DNA of 64,000 nt from JACKAQ01 sp965227145 (lineage in GTDB: Bacteria; Calditrichota; Calditrichia; RBG-13-44-9; J075), in the NCBI GenBank assembly GCA_965227145.1, contig OZ245730.1:1612001-1676000 (forward strand), read 5' to 3'. The notes beneath the pieces are model-generated. The model was not told where the DNA came from. It saw only the letters and a program-made list of their open reading frames with translations, and searched no databases. Below are positions 1 to 8,706 of this stretch, in pieces. Position numbers and translations under genes: made by a program. The first letter of the stretch is position 1. Each line of letters begins with the position of its first letter.

Positions 1-1
1 A

Positions 2-1960
2 AAATCATTCCGGTTTGTGCGAATTGAAGATGACGGCGACGGCTTTGCCGGTGTTGCCAATGCCGGGTTCGATCTGGACGCGGTGGAAGCCTGCAATAAT
101 CCTGAAATGGCGGCGTTTCCGGTGCCGGTTGGCGTCAGTTTTGTGGATACGTTGAGCAATTTCAACGGTGTTTGGGAAAGCGGCGAATGGGTGAATGTGG
201 ATGTTCATCTCAAAAACACCGGCGGCAATGAGGCGCGTAACATCAGTATTCGCGTGATTTGCGATGATGAGCAGATTCAAATCGTCCACCCGGAAATTGC
301 CGTTGATGCGCTGTTGCCGGGGGAAGAAAAACGGGTGTCCGGTGTTCGGCTATTTGCGGAAGATCGTCCGGTAAACCGGCGAAAGCTGCCGCTGTTGATC
401 CGCGTTTCTATCGAAAATCAGCAGTGGGATCACATCATTTCTGTTGATCTGCGCGATGGCGGACGGCTGCAAACGGCAGCATCGGTCACATTTGACGATC
501 CGTTTGTGAATATCAGAAATGAATCGAAACTGCAGCTTCACAACGGCGGTTCGGATACGTTGAATATTTTTCAGCTGCAAACCCGGACTGCGGAATTTCA
601 GGTACCGTCCAGCCAATTCAAGATTCCGCCGGGGGAAAGCGTACCGTTGATCGTTGCGTTTACGCCAGCATCGGCAACCGAACATCGCGATACGCTGATC
701 ATTCTCAACAGCGATCCGCGCCAGCCGCGAAAACTGGTGACGCTATTGGGCACCGGAAATCCTGCGCCGTCGCTATCGCTGCGCTCGACCGATTCGTTGA
801 ATATTTATCTCACCGGAACGGATTCGCTGGAAGTCGGTTGGCAAATTTTCAACAGTGGAAAAGGAGAGCTTTCGGTTGTTGCCACGCTTGCTATCGATCG
901 CGATGCGTTGGAATTTCCCGTCTCCGAGTTTCTGGATGCCAGCGGCTATCTCTGGCATTTTCAACAACTTGCAGATGGCGAAACCGAACCGGGATCGCGC
1001 CTGCAGGAGGTGTTGCCGCAGCCGCTTCAGTTTAGCGAAGCCGCTCCGGAAACGCCGGTAGATTTGCAACTGCCCTTCCCGTTTTCGATCGACCGGGTGC
1101 ATTTTCACCAGCTCAATATTTTTCCGGGTGGACAATTTGAGCTTGCCGGTCATCACAATAATCCGGACAATCCGCCCCGTCAATTTCAACTGCTTTCCGG
1201 CGATTGGTCGATTGCCGCACCGTTCGATGTTTATTTTCGTTCGCTGCCCGAACATTTATTGCTCGAGTGGCAGGCGTTATTTGACGGCAACGGCAACGGC
1301 CCGTTTCAATTGAAGGCGCTGCTCAGCGCCAACGGCGAAATGATTTTTTATTACCCGGTGCTCGGCGAATTAACCGATGAAATGTCGATCCGTACGCCCG
1401 GCGCAACGTTGGGCAAACCGGAGGCGGATCTCCGTGCGGGCACCCAAATTGCGCTGCAGCCGCGTGCGGGATTCCGCATCAAACAGCGTTCCGCAGGGCT
1501 GCATCCCGGTGAATCGAAACAGCAAAAACTGGTGGTTGTCACCAAAAATTTGCCGTCCGGTAACTACCCGTTTATTCTGGAGTTACACAGCAACGATCCG
1601 TTGCAGCCGCTGACCCGTTTGCCGCTGCGATTGCATGTCGGCAGCGAGCTTTCGCGCACCGGCGAACCGGGCGTTGCACCGGAAAAATTCGCATTATTGC
1701 AAAATTATCCCAACCCGTTTAACCCCAGCACAACCATCACTTTTCATCTCGCGGAAAGCGCCAAAAGCTTGCTCACGGTGTATAACATGCTCGGTCAGGC
1801 AGTGCAGGTTTTGGTCGATGAAACGTTGGCGTCCGGTGAATACCGGGTAACCTGGGAAGGGGTGAACGATTATGGCGAAGCGCTGCCGAGCGGTATTTAT
1901 TTTTACGAACTTCGTGCCAATGAATTTGTTCAAATTCGCAAAATGATTTTGCTCCATTGA
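2..1960 (+). CDS. Secreted T9SS-sorted protein, C-terminal part (5' end outside window)
   Basis: The reading frame is open from base 2, so the gene begins before the window and only its last 652 residues are seen. A CARDB-like stretch near the start speaks of added extracellular domains (VDVHLKNTGGNEARNISIRV). An Ig-like, HYDIN/ASPM-type domain follows around residues 160-250. The last ~90 residues form a FlgD-like sorting domain with ALLQNYPNPFNPSTTITF and a final GIYFYELRA strand, the type A signal for type IX secretion and anchoring at the cell surface. The catalytic domain, if any, would lie upstream; peptidases often carry such tails, but nothing here proves one. The GTG at base 17 is an artefact of the window edge. 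Confidence 0.85.
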   Translation, partial: KSFRFVRIEDDGDGFAGVANAGFDLDAVEACNNPEMAAFPVPVGVSFVDTLSNFNGVWESGEWVNVDVHLKNTGGNEARNISIRVICDDEQIQIVHPEIAVDALLPGEEKRVSGVRLFAEDRPVNRRKLPLLIRVSIENQQWDHIISVDLRDGGRLQTAASVTFDDPFVNIRNESKLQLHNGGSDTLNIFQLQTRTAEFQVPSSQFKIPPGESVPLIVAFTPASATEHRDTLIILNSDPRQPRKLVTLLGTGNPAPSLSLRSTDSLNIYLTGTDSLEVGWQIFNSGKGELSVVATLAIDRDALEFPVSEFLDASGYLWHFQQLADGETEPGSRLQEVLPQPLQFSEAAPETPVDLQLPFPFSIDRVHFHQLNIFPGGQFELAGHHNNPDNPPRQFQLLSGDWSIAAPFDVYFRSLPEHLLLEWQALFDGNGNGPFQLKALLSANGEMIFYYPVLGELTDEMSIRTPGATLGKPEADLRAGTQIALQPRAGFRIKQRSAGLHPGESKQQKLVVVTKNLPSGNYPFILELHSNDPLQPLTRLPLRLHVGSELSRTGEPGVAPEKFALLQNYPNPFNPSTTITFHLAESAKSLLTVYNMLGQAVQVLVDETLASGEYRVTWEGVNDYGEALPSGIYFYELRANEFVQIRKMILLH

Positions 1961-2045
1961 GCCCGGTTGGCTCACCTGATTTGCTGGCTGAACTTCATTT
2001 CATTAGATCGAGAACGGATAAACCCATAAAAAACAGGAACAACCG

Positions 2046-2708
2046 ATGCGGCTACCAATTGACGATTCCCGTGAAATAGAAATTCTTGCACCCGAAAATC
2101 CCGATCCCGGACAACCGCTGCTCATTTTAGCGCATGGCGCAGGGAACGATATGCACTCCGGTTTCATGGAAACCATTGCCGGACATTTGACCGAAAACCG
2201 GGTATCTGTGGTGCGATTCAATTTTCCGTATTTCACTGCGGGAAGGAAAATGCCCGATCGCGGTCCGGTGTTGGAGGAAGCCTGGCGCGCGGTTATCCGC
2301 TGGACACAGGAAAACTGCGATTATTCGCAGCTGTTTATCGGCGGAAAAAGCATGGGCGGACGGGTTGCCGCAACTGTCGGACGTGAATTTGAGGATGTGC
2401 GCGGGGTGGTGTTTTTGGGTTATCCGTTACATCCGCCGGGAAAATTTGAGCATCGCCGCGATGAATATTTGAACATGCTGCGCAAGCCGATGCTGTTTAT
2501 TCAGGGCACTCGTGATCCTTTTGCCCGGATGGATTTACTGCAGGATGTGCTCAGCGATATCCGCGAATTTGCCCGTTTGGAATGGGTGGAAGGCGGCGAT
2601 CATTCGTTCAAAGTATTGGTGCGGCAGGGCGTTCACTATCCCGAAGTGCTCAAAAATGTGGCGTTGGAAGTCGCGGACTGGACGAAACAACTCAGCAACA
2701 AAATGTGA
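2046..2708 (+). CDS. TEX30/KANSL3-family alpha/beta hydrolase
   Basis: Small cytoplasmic alpha/beta hydrolase of 220 residues. It shows the LAHGAGNDM oxyanion turn near residue 30, the nucleophile elbow GKSMGGR (Ser near residue 102), an acid in GTRDPF and a histidine in GGDHSF, so the catalytic triad is complete. This arrangement is characteristic of the TEX30/KANL3-like family, whose substrates are largely unknown. A purine-rich acaggaac precedes the ATG at good spacing. The next gene starts 6 bases after its stop, so the two are probably cotranscribed. No substrate can be named from sequence. Confidence 0.85.
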   Translation: MRLPIDDSREIEILAPENPDPGQPLLILAHGAGNDMHSGFMETIAGHLTENRVSVVRFNFPYFTAGRKMPDRGPVLEEAWRAVIRWTQENCDYSQLFIGGKSMGGRVAATVGREFEDVRGVVFLGYPLHPPGKFEHRRDEYLNMLRKPMLFIQGTRDPFARMDLLQDVLSDIREFARLEWVEGGDHSFKVLVRQGVHYPEVLKNVALEVADWTKQLSNKM

Positions 2709-2714
2709 GAAAAA

Positions 2715-3665
2715 ATGAATTTATCCAAAGTAATAGTGTTCGTTGGCGCTGTACTGCTGTTCGGTTGCGAAACGGAAAAGCCCGCGCCGGCAGCGCAAAT
2801 TCCCATGAATTGGCAGGAAATTGATTCGCTGAAAAACCGCTTGCCGGAGGGTGTCCGGGTGTTCGCCGGACAAAATACCGAAATGCCGCTGAAAGCCTGG
2901 TTTGCGGAAATCGATACGAAACAGCCGCACATCCAAACCCGCGTGGTGCTTTCCGCCGATACATCGGATAATCGCGAATCGACCGCAGATTTTGCTTCAC
3001 GGCTGAACGCGCCGGTTGCCGTAAACGGCGGCTATTTCACGATGAACAAAACGCCCGCCGGACATGTGGGATTGCTGGCGATTGACGGCAATGTGATTGA
3101 ACCGGCAACCCGTTCCGTTTCCCGGGAAAACGCGCGATTCCCGACTGCCCGCGCTGCGATCGGGTTTACCGCAAATGGGAAAATGGACATTGCATGGGTG
3201 CGCACGGAAGATGATGAATTATTCGCCTGGGATGAACCACTGGCAAACACGCCCGAAACTGCCGCCGCGGAACCCGACCCGGAAAGTGGCAACCGCTGGC
3301 AAATGCGCGATGCCATCGGCGCCGGACCGATGCTTATCGAAGATGGTCAAAAGCAGGTGACTTCCGATGCAGAAGTGTTTTTCGGAACGTCCATTCCGTT
3401 GGTGCATCCGCGAACGGCTGCCGGATATTCGAAAGATGGCAAATTATTTCTGCTGGTGGTGGACGGCCGTCAGCCGGAAAGCCGTGGCGTTAGTCTGGAC
3501 GAACTCGCTGCAATGATGCAGGATTTGGGTGCATACGAAGCGCTGAATCTCGATGGCGGCGGCTCATCCACGATGATTGCGGATGGCGTGTTGCTCAATC
3601 GCCCCGGCGGCGGCGAATACCAACGCGAGGTGATGTCTGCAATTGCCGTTTTGGTGGATCAATAA
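2715..3665 (+). CDS. Phosphodiester glycosidase (NAGPA-like) lipoprotein
   Basis: 316 residues beginning with a short lipoprotein signal, VLLFGCE, with Cys18 as the lipid-modified residue. The remainder is a phosphodiester glycosidase domain related to eukaryotic uncovering enzyme NAGPA (DUF2233): it contains VNGGYF at about residue 97 and the family hallmark NLDGGGSSTM near residue 275. Family members remove a sugar from a phosphodiester or act on cell-wall sugar derivatives in the periplasm. It lies 6 bases after the TEX30-like hydrolase. The convergent spermidine synthase gene ends 7 bases past its stop, with no room for a separate terminator. Confidence 0.87.
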   Translation: MNLSKVIVFVGAVLLFGCETEKPAPAAQIPMNWQEIDSLKNRLPEGVRVFAGQNTEMPLKAWFAEIDTKQPHIQTRVVLSADTSDNRESTADFASRLNAPVAVNGGYFTMNKTPAGHVGLLAIDGNVIEPATRSVSRENARFPTARAAIGFTANGKMDIAWVRTEDDELFAWDEPLANTPETAAAEPDPESGNRWQMRDAIGAGPMLIEDGQKQVTSDAEVFFGTSIPLVHPRTAAGYSKDGKLFLLVVDGRQPESRGVSLDELAAMMQDLGAYEALNLDGGGSSTMIADGVLLNRPGGGEYQREVMSAIAVLVDQ

Positions 3666-3671
3666 CGGTGA

Positions 3672-4514
3672 TTATTCGTCCAACAACTTTCTGAAAAATG
3701 TGGGCAGGACAAACGATGCCCGGTGAATCCCGTCGTTGTAATAATTAAAATCGAGATTCAATTGGTCATAGCGCTGTTGATCGAAATTGTTCAACGGGTG
3801 CAGTGTTTTTGCAGCAAACCCGAATGCCCAGTGACCGGACGGATAAGTGGGAATGCTCGCATGATAAAAATGAAATTGCGGAAAGATATCGCGCAGCTTA
3901 ACCTGAATATTTTTAACGATTTTCGGCAACCACGCCGGTGATTCACTCTGGTTTACCAGAATGCCATCGGACTTCAGCGCGTTAAAACAGTCGCGGTAAA
4001 AATCCCGGGAGAACAGCCCTTCACCAACGCTGATCGGATCGGTCGAATCGACGATGATCAGATCGTATGCGTTGGATTTACGCTTGACAAACGCCACGCC
4101 ATCTTCAAAAAAACAGCTCACCCGCGGATCATCCAGCTTCCCGGCGATCGCCGGAAAATACTCGACACAGGCTTTCGTTACCAGCTCGTCAATATCCACC
4201 AAATCCACATGCGCCACATTCGGGTGCCGCAGGCATTCGCGAACCGTGCCGCCGTCGCCGCCGCCGATAACCAGCACATTTTTGGGATTCGGGTGAACAA
4301 ATAACGGCGTATGCGAAATCATTTCGTGATATACGAATTCGTCGCGATCGGTGAGCATCACAAATCCGTCGATGAGCAGCATTCTTCCAAAACCTTTGGA
4401 TTGCACTACTTCGATTTTCTGGAATTTGCTTTGCTCCGAAAACAACACCGCATCCACTTCAAAACGGAATTCCGCTTTTACCTCCGGATAATATTCCCCA
4501 AATGTCAAAGACAT
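3672..4514 (-). CDS. speE: Polyamine aminopropyltransferase (spermidine synthase)
   Basis: 280 residues, the usual length for SpeE. It transfers the aminopropyl group of decarboxylated S-adenosylmethionine to putrescine. Visible motifs are YHEM at 62-65, the nucleotide-binding loop GGGDGG at 84-89, the acidic VDIDE at 106-110, and the catalytic loop DSTDP at 156-160 followed by GEGLFS. A strong Shine-Dalgarno (aaggagatc) precedes the ATG. No decarboxylase gene (speD or speA) lies next to it. Upstream is a 540-base intergenic region filled with dispersed repeats. Confidence 0.95.
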   Translation of the reverse strand: MSLTFGEYYPEVKAEFRFEVDAVLFSEQSKFQKIEVVQSKGFGRMLLIDGFVMLTDRDEFVYHEMISHTPLFVHPNPKNVLVIGGGDGGTVRECLRHPNVAHVDLVDIDELVTKACVEYFPAIAGKLDDPRVSCFFEDGVAFVKRKSNAYDLIIVDSTDPISVGEGLFSRDFYRDCFNALKSDGILVNQSESPAWLPKIVKNIQVKLRDIFPQFHFYHASIPTYPSGHWAFGFAAKTLHPLNNFDQQRYDQLNLDFNYYNDGIHRASFVLPTFFRKLLDE

Positions 4515-4670
4515 GCTGATCTCCTTTTTTTAGTCGCGATTATGATATTGAAAACACCGGCTTTTCGCAAAAGAAAAAAGAAATAAAACCAGATTATATT
4601 TGGGTAGTGGTAGATATTAAGCAAAACGCGAAGGATTTGTGTAGCGATCTATCACTTTTGTGTTAATAAG

Positions 4671-4759
4671 CTGGAGATTCCTGCCTTCGCAGGAATGACA
4701 CCTGCCCGGTCATTCCTGCTCCGAAGGAGTGCCTTCGGCACGAAGGCAGGAATCTCCAG
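4671..4759. repeat. Palindromic dispersed repeat with 19-bp perfect arms
   Basis: Bases 4671-4689 are the exact reverse complement of 4741-4759 (ctggagattcctgccttcg and its complement), so the element can fold into a long hairpin with smaller inner stems around 4720-4740. The right 54 bases (4706-4759) recur without change but inverted at 30052-30105, and a decayed partial copy lies at 28076-28110. It sits in the 540-base gap upstream of speE (4515-5054), where no gene is supported. It is probably a non-autonomous repeat family. Confidence 0.8.
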
Positions 4760-4789
4760 ATTTTCAGCTAAGATATTTTACCAGCTGTG

Positions 4790-4877
4790 GTCATGCCCGA
4801 ATGTATTAATCGGGCATCCAAAGGCTTTCTGAATATAGATTCCCGCTTAATCCCGATATATCGGGACGGGAATGACC
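4790..4877. repeat. Dispersed repeat, copy 1
   Basis: This block starts gtcatgcccgaatg and ends gggaatgacca, with small inverted repeats (tgcccga/tcgggca and cccgata/tatcggg). The same ends, with a shorter middle, occur at 18819-18897. It contains no reading frame of interest. Confidence 0.65.
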
Positions 4878-5003
4878 AGACTAACTCACAAGTTATTTTT
4901 TACTTTTCACAAAGTGACTTGATATGTCTTAAAGACAAGAATTTTCGTTCCCGCCAAGCCTGGATTTTTCGGAATGACCAATTGCAGATTAATTGCCCGG
5001 AAA

Positions 5004-5035
5004 TAAAAAAGGCGTTCAAGTGAACGCCTTTTTTT
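5004..5035. terminator. Bidirectional intrinsic terminator
   Basis: A perfect 8-bp stem (ggcgttca / tgaacgcc, 5011-5028) with a 2-base loop is flanked by an A-tract on the left and a T-tract on the right, so it can work in both directions. On the minus strand it lies just past the stop of the CoA-transferase gene, ending the ald-like/CoA-transferase operon. Confidence 0.9.
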
Positions 5036-5054
5036 GTTGCTGCTATCAGCTTGT

Positions 5055-6350
5055 TTACAAATAATTTAGCTCACGGGCTTTTTGGGTGAGTTCTTCGCGG
5101 AATTCCGGTGCGGCGATCTCGATCAGCGCTTTTGCCCGCTGGCGGATGGTTTTGCCGAAGGTTTCCACATAGCCGTATTCGGTAACGATAATCGGCGCAT
5201 CGTTACGGGTGGTGGTCACGCCGGAGCCGGGTTTCAGCATCGGCACGATGCGGCTGAGCGCCCCGTTTTTGGCAGTGGACGGCAGCGCGATAAACGGTTT
5301 GCCGCCTTTCGAGCGCGATGCCCCGCGCACAAAATCCAGCTGACCGCCGACACCGCTGTAAAAACGGGTGCCGATCGAATCTGCCGCAACCTGTCCGGTC
5401 AAATCCACTTCGATGGCGCTGTTGATGCTGATCATGTTATCATTTTGCGCGATGATAAACGGATCATTCACATAATCCGTCGGGTGCAATTCGATAATCG
5501 GGTTGTTATCCACATAATCATACAGCCGTTTGGAGCCAAGAATAAATCCGGCGATCACTTTTCCGGGATGCAGCGTTTTTTTGGCACCGTTGATAATGCC
5601 GGATTCGATTAAATCGACAACGCCGTCCGAGAACAACTCGGAGTGAATGCCCAGATCTTTATGATTGTGCAAATTGTTCAACACGGCATCGGGAATACTG
5701 CCGATACCCATTTGCAGTGTGGCGCCGTTGGGGATCAAATCCGCAATTATTTTCCCGATCTGCTGCAACGTTTCGGATGCGCCGCCCTGCGATGCTTCCG
5801 GCAGCGGATAATCGCTGACCACAATCATATCCAGATTGCGGACGTGCAAAAAACTATCGCCGAGGGTGCGCGGCACCTGTTTGTTTACTTCTGCGATGGT
5901 GTATTTGGCATGTTCCGCAGCGCCTTTGGTGCAACCCACTTCTGCGCCCAGCGAACAAAATCCGTGTTCGTCCGGCGGCGAAACCTGAACAATCGCGATA
6001 TCCAGCGGCACATGACCGTCGCGAAACAGTGACGGAATTTCCGATAAAAACACCGGCGTAAAATCTGCATGACCCTGCTGTACCGCGCTGCGGACGTTGT
6101 GTCCGATAAACATCGCGTTATGCCGGAAACTCTGGGCATATTCCGGCTTCACATATTCGGCTTTGCCGAAGTGCAGGATGTGAATCAGTTCCACATTGCG
6201 CAGCTCCGGTGCGCGTTTCACCAGTGCATCGATGACCGTTTGCGGCGCGCCCACACCACCGCCCAGATACACCCGGCTGTCCGACACAATTTTGCGGGCA
6301 GCTTCCTCCGCGGAAGTTAACCGTTCCTGATATAACTTCATCCAACTCAT
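5055..6350 (-). CDS. Acetyl-CoA hydrolase/transferase family protein (4-hydroxybutyrate CoA-transferase-like)
   Basis: 431 residues, typical for the Cat1/AbfT branch of class I CoA-transferases, which move CoA between acyl-CoA and a free acid through a glutamyl-CoA intermediate. The predicted catalytic glutamate is in SELFSDG (Glu238), and the glycine loop GVGGQLDF lies at 333-340 followed by RGASRSKGGKP. The first-domain signature GGGVGAPQ is at 30-37. The start overlaps the stop of the upstream dehydrogenase gene by 4 bases, so the two are translationally coupled. The pairing suggests amino-acid or organic-acid fermentation, or turnover of a CoA ester made from a keto acid. The exact acid cannot be read from sequence. 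Confidence 0.9.
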   Translation of the reverse strand: MSWMKLYQERLTSAEEAARKIVSDSRVYLGGGVGAPQTVIDALVKRAPELRNVELIHILHFGKAEYVKPEYAQSFRHNAMFIGHNVRSAVQQGHADFTPVFLSEIPSLFRDGHVPLDIAIVQVSPPDEHGFCSLGAEVGCTKGAAEHAKYTIAEVNKQVPRTLGDSFLHVRNLDMIVVSDYPLPEASQGGASETLQQIGKIIADLIPNGATLQMGIGSIPDAVLNNLHNHKDLGIHSELFSDGVVDLIESGIINGAKKTLHPGKVIAGFILGSKRLYDYVDNNPIIELHPTDYVNDPFIIAQNDNMISINSAIEVDLTGQVAADSIGTRFYSGVGGQLDFVRGASRSKGGKPFIALPSTAKNGALSRIVPMLKPGSGVTTTRNDAPIIVTEYGYVETFGKTIRQRAKALIEIAAPEFREELTQKARELNYL

Positions 6351-7453
6351 AATTTCACCTCAAGATCTTTTTTCAGCGCCTCCGCAACGCCTGCGTGAGA
6401 CAATTTTCCCTGGAATGTGTTAACGCCACGTTTAAGCTCCGCGTTATTGCGGATTGCCGCGTCAATACCCGATTCGCCCATCTGCAACAGATAGGGAATC
6501 AGCGCATTCGACAGCGCGTAGCTGCTGGTGCGCGATACCCGTGATGGCACGTTGGGCACGCAATAGTGAATGATGCCTTCTTCCACAAAAGAAGGATCTG
6601 CTAACGTGGTGGGACGGCTCGTTTCCACATTGCCGCCGCTGTTAATGGCAAAGTCCAGAATGATTGCCCGCGATTTCATGCTTTTCAGCATTTGACGGGT
6701 GATCAGCACCGGTGCTTTTTCGCCGGCGCTTGCTGCGGTTGTGACCAGCACATCGGCAAACTTTACGGCCTTTTCGATATTATGCGCGTTGGCATACATG
6801 GTTGGCAATTTGGCATCGAACAACCGATCCACCCGGCGCAATGCCATCAGGTCGTTATCCAGTAATGTGACATCCGCACCCAGATCGCGGAACGCCCGCG
6901 CCGAGTTGCAGCCGAGCACACCCGCACCGATGATGACAACCGATGCCGGCGCGATACCGGGAATGCCGCTCAACAAAATACCGCGACCGCCTTTAAAGCT
7001 GCCCAGCAAATCACCGGCGATCACCGGCGACATGCGTCCGGTAATTTCGCTCAAGGCCTGTAATACGGTCAATTTGTTATCGTTGGTTTCGATCGTTTCG
7101 CAGGCGATGGCGGTTATTTCTGATGTTGCCAACTGTTCCAGCAAATCTTCGGAAGCGACAGCCAAGTTCAGGAAACTGACGATAGCCTGCTGGTGATTAA
7201 AAAATCGATATTCATCTTCTGTCGGTCGTGAAACTTTAACCAAAACATCTGCACGTCCATATGCTTCTGAAGCTGTGTAAACCAGCTTTCCGCCTGCCGT
7301 TTCGTATTCCTGATCGGTGAATCCGGCTTTTAATCCGGCGTTGTGTTCGAAATACACGGTATGACCATGCCTGCTCAGCGAACGAACCGCTGCCGGCGTT
7401 AATCCCACCCGGTATTCAAACGGGCGCACCTCTTTAGGAATGCCAAAATTCAT
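6347..7453 (-). CDS. Alanine dehydrogenase / PntA family NAD-dependent oxidoreductase with altered active site
   Basis: 368 residues with the whole-length architecture of alanine dehydrogenase: an N-terminal catalytic domain (FGIPKEVRPFEYRVGLTP), then a Rossmann domain with GAGVLG at 176-181, then the returning catalytic segment. Arg15 and the Lys in LVKVSRP align with substrate-binding residues. The motif normally reading YLHLA reads FLNLA (Asn96), and the one normally reading AIDQGG reads AINSGG (Asn271), so both residues considered catalytic in Ald (His96, Asp270) are asparagine. Simple alanine deamination is therefore doubtful. It is coupled to the CoA-transferase gene. Automatic annotation would probably call it ald. 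Confidence 0.8.
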   Translation of the reverse strand: MNFGIPKEVRPFEYRVGLTPAAVRSLSRHGHTVYFEHNAGLKAGFTDQEYETAGGKLVYTASEAYGRADVLVKVSRPTEDEYRFFNHQQAIVSFLNLAVASEDLLEQLATSEITAIACETIETNDNKLTVLQALSEITGRMSPVIAGDLLGSFKGGRGILLSGIPGIAPASVVIIGAGVLGCNSARAFRDLGADVTLLDNDLMALRRVDRLFDAKLPTMYANAHNIEKAVKFADVLVTTAASAGEKAPVLITRQMLKSMKSRAIILDFAINSGGNVETSRPTTLADPSFVEEGIIHYCVPNVPSRVSRTSSYALSNALIPYLLQMGESGIDAAIRNNAELKRGVNTFQGKLSHAGVAEALKKDLEVKL

Positions 7454-7832
7454 GGTTTGCCCCTTTCTGTTTTTAACTGCAATGTTTATTCGTATTTAAC
7501 TACTTCCCAAATCCAACATAAGATCGGTGGACTATACAAAGTTAATACCAATGATATATCTTTTGCTATAAGATTCACAAAAACATAATGTTGACTATCC
7601 TTTATTTGGCATATTTTCTGATGAAATCATGCCACATTTTCGTTTCTGGAAACGGTTTTGTGGCTATTCTGTATTTCATGGCTTTGGGATATAATAATTC
7701 TGTCTTTAATTGACATTTCGGAGTTATTATACCTAACCAAAAAACGCATCAAATAAAGATTCCCTTGCATAAAAACGGCCGTTGAAACAAAATATCTATC
7801 TGAAATGTAAATAATTCAAACAGGAGAAAACA
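7454..7832. other. Divergent intergenic region, no gene seen
   Basis: This AT-rich stretch of 379 bases separates the divergent dehydrogenase and msrA genes and must hold both promoters. A caggagaaaaca ribosome binding site directly precedes msrA. I see no clear -35/-10 pair, operator palindrome, riboswitch or small reading frame worth naming. Confidence 0.6.
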
Positions 7833-8369
7833 ATGAACAATAAACAATTGGCAACATTCGGCGGTGGGTGTTTCTGGTGTGTGGAAGCCGTGTTTCTGGA
7901 ATTAAAAGGGGTGAAGAAAGTCGTGTCCGGTTATGCCGGCGGAACAGTTCCGAATCCCACATATGAGCAGATTTGCAGCGGGACCACCGGACATGCGGAA
8001 GTGATCCAGATTACCTTTGATCCGGCCGTCATTAGCTACGATCAACTGCTGACCGTATTCTGGCATGTGCACGACCCGACAACCCTGAATCGCCAGGGTG
8101 CGGATGTCGGCACGCAATATCGCTCAACCATTATGGTTCATGATGCGGAACAGCGCAGTATTGCCGAAGCATCCAAAGCGAAAACCGAAGCATCCGGGCT
8201 GTGGAAAGACCCGATCGTCACAGAAATTGTGCCGCTGGACGTCTTTTATCCGGCGGAAAGCTATCATCAGGATTACTACAACCGCAATCCCCGGCAGGGC
8301 TATTGTTCATTTGTGATTGCCCCCAAAATGCAGAAGTTCCGCAAGGAATTTGCTGATTGGCTGGTGTGA
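7833..8369 (+). CDS. msrA: Peptide-methionine (S)-S-oxide reductase
   Basis: 178 residues, a standard single-domain MsrA that repairs methionine-S-sulfoxide in proteins using thioredoxin. The catalytic motif GCFWC is at 12-16 (nucleophile Cys13), followed by SGYAGG and the conserved block DPTTLNRQGADVGTQYRS. YHQDYYNRNP near the C-terminus binds the substrate carboxyl end. No MsrB domain is fused. It appears monocistronic: a repeat-rich region follows. Confidence 0.96.
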   Translation: MNNKQLATFGGGCFWCVEAVFLELKGVKKVVSGYAGGTVPNPTYEQICSGTTGHAEVIQITFDPAVISYDQLLTVFWHVHDPTTLNRQGADVGTQYRSTIMVHDAEQRSIAEASKAKTEASGLWKDPIVTEIVPLDVFYPAESYHQDYYNRNPRQGYCSFVIAPKMQKFRKEFADWLV

Positions 8370-8404
8370 TTGCCGGAAGCGACATCTCCCCAAACCCTTC
8401 TTAC

Positions 8405-8681
8405 AAGCTCAGGTTTACCCACATCTCTGAGGTTGAAAAAAAATGCGTTATCATTTCACCCCTCCGGGGTTCCGGTTTGGTCCCGGATGAACGCTTTCCT
8501 ATAAACATTTCACTCCTCCGGAGTTGCGTCTGCTAACACGACCGGATGTTATCTTTAAAACCGCGTAGCTGTGTTATGTTTATAGACTTTTGATAGCCAC
8601 GCGATGCTCCCCAAACCCCGTAGGGGTGACATGATTTGTTCCCGATCCCCTTTATCCTGACTTGTGGGTAAACCTGAGCTT
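8405..8681. repeat. Inverted-repeat-bounded 277-bp element
   Basis: Perfect 19-bp arms (aagctcaggtttacccaca at 8405-8423 and its complement at 8663-8681) bound a block containing three short palindromic units of the cacccctccggggt type near 8455, 8507 and, inverted, 8615. It fills the 337-base gap between msrA and the GNAT gene; no coding frame is supported. The form resembles a MITE or a cluster of REP-like palindromes. Confidence 0.7.
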
Positions 8682-8706
8682 CAAAGCGGGGCTGTAAACA
8701 CCCGAC

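Noticed and set aside
5082..6032. Plus-strand frames antisense to the CoA-transferase
   Set aside because: The minus-strand protein has complete family motifs; the plus frames show none.
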